Assembly: GCA_041940305.1 (NCBI GenBank)
Contig: JBGTSJ010000015.1
Location: 62,001-126,000 of the forward strand
Direction of reading: 5' to 3'
Origin: JBGTSJ01 sp041940305
Lineage (GTDB): Bacteria > Planctomycetota > Planctomycetia > Planctomycetales > Planctomycetaceae
DNA: 64,000 nucleotides
The position numbers and the translations under genes were made by a program. Positions within the stretch are counted from its first letter, which is position 1, and the number at the start of each line of letters is the position of its first letter. Positions 60,701 through 64,000 of this stretch are shown here, one piece after another. The notes beneath the pieces were generated by a model. The model ran no database searches. It was not told where the DNA came from and saw only the letters and a program-made list of their open reading frames with translations.

Positions 60701-63700
60701 ACGCTGCTGGTGGAGAGCCAGGGCCGGTTCCATCCCGAGCGCGACCTCGACCGTGACACTTTCCTCGGCCGTCTGGAGCAGATGTTCCGCGCGCCGTCGC
60801 CGTGGGACATCTGGATCAGCGTGATCGCAGTCGCGGCAGCCGTGGGTGTGGTGTCGGTGTTTACGCTTGGCTACCAGACGCTGCGGTCGCTGGGCGTCGT
60901 CATCGCGGTGCTGATCATCGGTGCGGTCCTCGTCGCCCTGCTGTTGCCGGCCACGCAACAGGCGCGGGAAGCGTCGCGGCGGACGCAGTCCAAGAACAAC
61001 CTCAAGCAGATCGGGCTCGCGCTGCACAACTTTCACGATGCGCACGGCGAGTTTCCGGAGGGCGGGACATTCACCGACTCCGGCGTTCCGCTGCACAGCT
61101 GGCAGACGTATCTGCTGCCGTACATGGATCAGGCCCCGACGTTCAACCGGATCGATCTCGAGCAGCCGTGGAACGCGCCGGTCAACATGAGTCTGATGCG
61201 GCAGCAGATCCCGGCATACCAGAATCCAAGCCTGGCCGGGCCCCTTGAGGTGCAGGGCTACGGGGCCAGCCATTACGCCGGAAACGAGCGGGTGTTGCCG
61301 CGGAATACGCGGATGCATATTCGGGACATCACCGATGGCACGTCGAACACGATCTTTGCCGGCGAAGTGACCGGAGGCATCAAGCCGTGGGGCGACCCGA
61401 CGAACACGCGCGATCCGGCGGCCGGATTCGGCAACAGCGCCTACCAGTTCAGCCATCCGCAGGGCATGGGCGCCCACATGCTGATGATGGACGGCTCGGT
61501 GCGGTTCGTGTCATCGGAGATCGATCAGTCGGTCCTCCGCGCGATGGCAACACCGCAGGGGGGTGAGGTTGTTGGAGAGTTTGGCGGAAGCGAGCTCTAC
61601 GGTTTTGAGTTCGATGCAGCCACCTCGGACCCCGTAGCAGCAACGCTCGCCGTTCCTGCAGAGCCCGCCCCGGGAGGGATGGAGGGTGGAGGTGAACTGG
61701 ACCCGTTCGGCGCGGCGCCGATGGATGCCTTTCAAGACAGCGTCCAGGATTTGGCCGCTCCCGAATCCGGAGCGAACAATCGGGTCGATCAACTGGCAAC
61801 CCCTGCTCCTCCCATGTCAGAGCCTGAGAGTCCGCCGGGCGAGTCACCGCCGCAGCGTGGCACGGCGACGGATGGACCGGCAGGCGAACCGGGCGCGGAC
61901 GACGGGCGCATGCTCGGCACGGGGGGCCGCCCGCTGGGGCGACCCGCCGCACCGATGATCGCAGGGCCTGGCCCAACAGTGGCGGACTTCGATGATGTCA
62001 CTCGCTATTCGAGACGCGCGGAGGTCGCGTTGGCAGGACGCGGCGCATTGCTGTCCCTGACGCTCGATCTCCAGCCTCCCCCCGGCTATGACCAGCGCGA
62101 ATTCGAGTATCACGGCAACACCACCGACGCGGCCCCCGCCGAACTCGACCTGCAGTATGCCGACCGCTCTGCCGGACGCGTGCTGGTGCTGGCGATTGCC
62201 GCGGCAATCACGTTCTTCTTCTGGTGGCTGCGAAACCGGTCGTTCTCCTTCCGCGCGAAGCTGGCGCTGATCGCGATCATCGGGCCGCTCGCCCTGATGA
62301 CCATCGCCCCGGTCGCGTGGCTGCCGGTGCTGGATGGAATGTTCCTGGGGGGACTCTGCGGCGTCGGCCTGTGGGTGCTGCGGGCCGTGGTGCAATGGTG
62401 CGCCGCCAATTGCCGCTGCTGCGGGTTCGGCCGCGCCGCAGCCGGATCCCTGGCGCTTGGCACTGTATGGCTCGTCAGCGCCACCGCCCTCGCACAGGAA
62501 AACCAGTCGCCGGTGACGCCGACGCCCATCCGGCAGGAACCCGCGATCATCATTCCGTACGAGGCCGGTACCGACCCCACCACGTCCGAGCTCGTCTTCC
62601 TGCCGTTCGACCAGTTCCTGAAGTTGTGGAACGTCGCGCACCCCGAAGACCGGCAGGTCGGCCCGGCCCCGGTCGACGGCCTGGTCTCCGATGCCCTGTA
62701 TTCAGCCTCGCTGGAAGGAGACGGCGACGAAGCGCGAGTCAGCGTCAACGCCCGCTACGTCCTCCACAACCTGCGGAAGCGGCAGATCACGCTGCCGATC
62801 CCGCTCGGCGCGGTCGCCGTGCGGAGTTCGACCCTCGACGGCGAGCCGGCGGCGTTGTCGGCCACCGACGGCAACCTCTCGATCGTGCTGAGCGAAACCG
62901 GCCCCCACGTGCTGGACCTGACGTTCGCCGTGCCCGCACGAATCACCGGGGCCGCGGGCGAGTTCACGCTTCCGCTCAGAGCCGTGCCCGCCGGGAAACT
63001 GAGCTTCGCCCTGCCGGCGGGTGAGGAGCAGGTTGTCCGCGTGAACGGCGCGACGGGAACGTATCGCATTCGCGACGAGGCCGGAGCCCGCACGGTCGAG
63101 CTGGCCGTCGACCAGGGGGGAGACGTCACGATCGCGTGGCAGCCCCGCACCATGCGCGGCGACACTTCGGCGATCGTGCAACTGGAATCGGCCACCGCCC
63201 TCAACATCGATGACGCCGGACTGCATCTCGGCATGGGGCTGCAGTACCGCGTCCGGCAGGGGCAGATCAACGAAGTCACGTTCACTTTGCCCGACGGGCT
63301 GAGCGTCCAGCAGATCGGCGGCCCCGACGTCGGCGGCTGGGAACTGGGGGACGACGCCGGCGCGCGCACGCTCACCGTCTTCATGCGGCGGGCCATTGAT
63401 TCCGAGACACAACTCACGCTCGACTTCTACAAGCCGCTGGGCGTCTCAGACGAAGCGGCTGCCTTCTCATTGCCGTCGGTTGCGCCGCAGAACATCACCC
63501 GCGAAACGGGAGTCCTGGGCCTGTATGCGGCGCAGCATCTCACGCTGCGGGTCGACGCCAGCAACGGCCTGTCGCAGACGAATCTGGACCGGTTCACCGC
63601 GCCGGTGTTGCCGAATCCGCCGACCTATGCGCCCGATCTGGCGCGGGCGGCATACCGCTTCACGGCCCGGCCGATCGAACTGAGCGGAACGGTGCAGCGG

Positions 63701-64000
63701 CGGCAGCCGGAGACTCGCGCCGTCGCCGAGCACGGAGCAAACGTGGGGCTCCGAAAGCTCATGATCGCCAGCCGCATTCAGTACGAACTGACCGGCGCCC
63801 CCCGTCCGGCGGTTTCCGTCGTGCTGCCGGAGGGCTACCTGCCGATCGACGTCGCCGCGACGTACCTGGCCGACTGGTACGTCAGTGGAGCGGAAGGGGA
63901 GCCGCAGGTCCTCACCATCGAGCTCGACCAGCCCCGCACGGGCAGCCTGGAAGTGCTGCTGGAAGGACACATCGTCCGGCAGCCGGATGCAGCCAGCGCG
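57755..64000 (+). CDS. Giant multi-module exported protein with internal DUF1559 (pilin-like) domain, 3' truncated by the window
   Basis: The frame from GTG 57755 stays open to the window edge (2082 codons, no stop). The signal peptide VLLCVLLLGTMVLAQ is followed by RRVYVPITDLEAVFERDG and a long beta-rich extracytoplasmic region to about residue 1015. Two membrane helices (IWISVIAVAAAVGVVSVF near 1020 and GVVIAVLIIGAVLVALLLP near 1052) lead into a DUF1559 domain: QQAREASRRTQSKNNLKQIG, then HSWQTYLLPYMDQ, and H-x-x-D-G near HMLMMDGSVRFVS (about 1244). A Pro/Gly/Glu linker (1275-1400), four more helices (about 1470-1580) and a third module starting AIIIPYEAGT follow. DUF1559 proteins normally have the pilin-like helix at the N-terminus after a prepilin cleavage site, which is missing here. 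Unknown function. Confidence 0.8.
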   Translation, partial: MSAIRVLLCVLLLGTMVLAQDDAQRSRVPEPRRVYVPITDLEAVFERDGRGVMLPAAEYEALEAAARESEAGQPRTPDAIVLSTANYAARLDGDQLLLTATAEFTNFTEGWTRLVLPAGGLGVESATLGDQPAKLARGVDHPNVLVLYVAEKGKQTLTVELSANLSAVGSDKAAGFELFGAPSGKLTLTLPPGKHLSVGGLQLERPAPADQEAAYAIPIGGRKSLQLRITDRQAAATGDALTFAQTAFGVYVAPGEVTWTARTALQVYGRTIDTLVCTVPASLEITNVESTGLDAWELADDPEAPERTRITLRYRQPFDGMRDITFRGVVSSPSAEAWTVPDLEIRSVSSHIGKVVVQYPPGVRLQLVESAGVRPVLAATAMDPANPSLEYEVWQEDFRLSFTTAAKDREVHAAMTTLLDVNADGLDLSVTLDVRTLFAPLFDVRLRIPAEWSVTSAAIGGEPAAWQVVPAEAGINEVRIPFAAPLPVNESRSLTLSAHRDLEDWPVETDPVRFALPEVRLPQAGVVEALYGVTVDDDLEVTPIDVQGLDPARQDDVSLLNGKLQAFGRRVRLGFTYQDTVFSGQLEIARKPSRVSAATVTFFRIDRETLFGHLEAQLHIAGGGLRQLQVAVSESAGTDLRFQLIRPVSILSEPQQQATIYPPIDAVRIVEQRPAEPADGLRIWTLQLDRRARGDFVLLVDVQTPIPAVVDADNAADDADAAAAQPDPQAGDQDADAVVAAESDATAEETAAAPTDPPMRGPFSPFVLNVLNADRQSGHIAVEAGNEQHVQITAVDADGNALPTVDPVDFPPAYYRPAERVVAGFQYVRPGWSIAVTETRYDRHAVPTAIVHTAHIASVLGKTGDFQHQADLTFTAVGVQNLKVRLPKNGELWATLIDGQPVEARKSDDGVLITLPRLDAAGGGVEPRRSLRLFYRTHVGPLDNWSGRVQQSPPQLSAITGAGIEQPLEILQQHWTVHYPDDTLLVESQGRFHPERDLDRDTFLGRLEQMFRAPSPWDIWISVIAVAAAVGVVSVFTLGYQTLRSLGVVIAVLIIGAVLVALLLPATQQAREASRRTQSKNNLKQIGLALHNFHDAHGEFPEGGTFTDSGVPLHSWQTYLLPYMDQAPTFNRIDLEQPWNAPVNMSLMRQQIPAYQNPSLAGPLEVQGYGASHYAGNERVLPRNTRMHIRDITDGTSNTIFAGEVTGGIKPWGDPTNTRDPAAGFGNSAYQFSHPQGMGAHMLMMDGSVRFVSSEIDQSVLRAMATPQGGEVVGEFGGSELYGFEFDAATSDPVAATLAVPAEPAPGGMEGGGELDPFGAAPMDAFQDSVQDLAAPESGANNRVDQLATPAPPMSEPESPPGESPPQRGTATDGPAGEPGADDGRMLGTGGRPLGRPAAPMIAGPGPTVADFDDVTRYSRRAEVALAGRGALLSLTLDLQPPPGYDQREFEYHGNTTDAAPAELDLQYADRSAGRVLVLAIAAAITFFFWWLRNRSFSFRAKLALIAIIGPLALMTIAPVAWLPVLDGMFLGGLCGVGLWVLRAVVQWCAANCRCCGFGRAAAGSLALGTVWLVSATALAQENQSPVTPTPIRQEPAIIIPYEAGTDPTTSELVFLPFDQFLKLWNVAHPEDRQVGPAPVDGLVSDALYSASLEGDGDEARVSVNARYVLHNLRKRQITLPIPLGAVAVRSSTLDGEPAALSATDGNLSIVLSETGPHVLDLTFAVPARITGAAGEFTLPLRAVPAGKLSFALPAGEEQVVRVNGATGTYRIRDEAGARTVELAVDQGGDVTIAWQPRTMRGDTSAIVQLESATALNIDDAGLHLGMGLQYRVRQGQINEVTFTLPDGLSVQQIGGPDVGGWELGDDAGARTLTVFMRRAIDSETQLTLDFYKPLGVSDEAAAFSLPSVAPQNITRETGVLGLYAAQHLTLRVDASNGLSQTNLDRFTAPVLPNPPTYAPDLARAAYRFTARPIELSGTVQRRQPETRAVAEHGANVGLRKLMIASRIQYELTGAPRPAVSVVLPEGYLPIDVAATYLADWYVSGAEGEPQVLTIELDQPRTGSLEVLLEGHIVRQPDAASA
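60521..60539. repeat. Palindrome inside the giant ORF
   Basis: GGCGGGGTTGAACCCCGCC is a perfect 9-bp inverted repeat around one base. It lies in the giant coding sequence (encoding about GGGVEPRR) just before the membrane/DUF1559 part. Confidence 0.7.

Overview
The window is 64 kb of GC-rich bacterial DNA that reads as the chromosome of a planctomycete (class Planctomycetia; genus not determinable by eye). The pointers are a DUF1559 (H-X9-DG) domain, DUF1080 and ThuA-like secreted proteins, a BamB-like PQQ propeller protein, very large secreted proteins with no close named relatives, and many short dispersed repeats in the spacers. No rRNA, tRNA, CRISPR array, prophage or complete insertion sequence was seen. 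Strong GC bias at third codon positions creates long antisense shadow ORFs, which were left out.

Layout. 1-3.5 kb: the N-terminal end of a PQQ-propeller protein, a TPR protein and a GCS2/YbdK-type carboxylate-amine ligase. 3.5-9.3 kb (minus strand): an uncharacterised five-gene envelope operon (lipoyl-like/KOW protein, Fn3/DUF6754-like protein, three membrane proteins), followed by rfbC. 9.3-10.5 kb: a RAYT/IS200-like protein bracketed by REP-like palindromes. 10.5-14.0 kb: a MutL-type (glutamate mutase L) ATPase with a small partner, a TlpA-like thioredoxin and a GNAT acetyltransferase. 14.4-22.7 kb: nuoH-J-K-L-M-N, the membrane arm of complex I without nuoA-G or nuoI. 22.8-24.2 kb: a small helical protein and TatD. 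24.3-33.8 kb (minus): a giant secretin-like protein, a lipoprotein parvulin and Mfd. 34.2-35.1 kb: two exported Cys-rich small proteins. 35.4-43.8 kb: aldose 1-epimerase, amidohydrolase, O-antigen ligase-like protein, phosphohexomutase, a VapBC-like pair and nadB. 44-54 kb: a double-VWA membrane protein, a lipoprotein, tandem YciI-like proteins, DUF1080-LamG, DUF456, ThuA-like and phosphotransferase genes. 54.1-64.0 kb: two very large related exported proteins, the second open at the right edge.

The most unusual content is fourfold. (1) The reading frame starting at 57755 stays open for 2082 codons and contains, internally, a DUF1559 domain with its pilin-like hydrophobic helix; the same type of module also occurs as the separate gene at 54133. 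(2) The five-gene operon at 4.2-9.3 kb encodes a probable membrane assembly of unknown function. (3) Arrays of 7-bp tandem units (mostly YYGANNN) sit just upstream of the start codons of nuoK, nuoL, nuoM and other genes, and one such array lies in frame inside mfd. (4) A RAYT-like protein with two Y1 domains lies between oppositely oriented palindromes.

Functionally, the window mixes housekeeping genes (complex I, mfd, nadB, a phosphohexomutase, tatD) with envelope and surface genes (secretin, PPIase, O-antigen ligase, VWA and giant proteins). All function calls rest on sequence reading and family knowledge only. Start codons were moved where the longest ORF ran into a repeat or a neighbouring gene.
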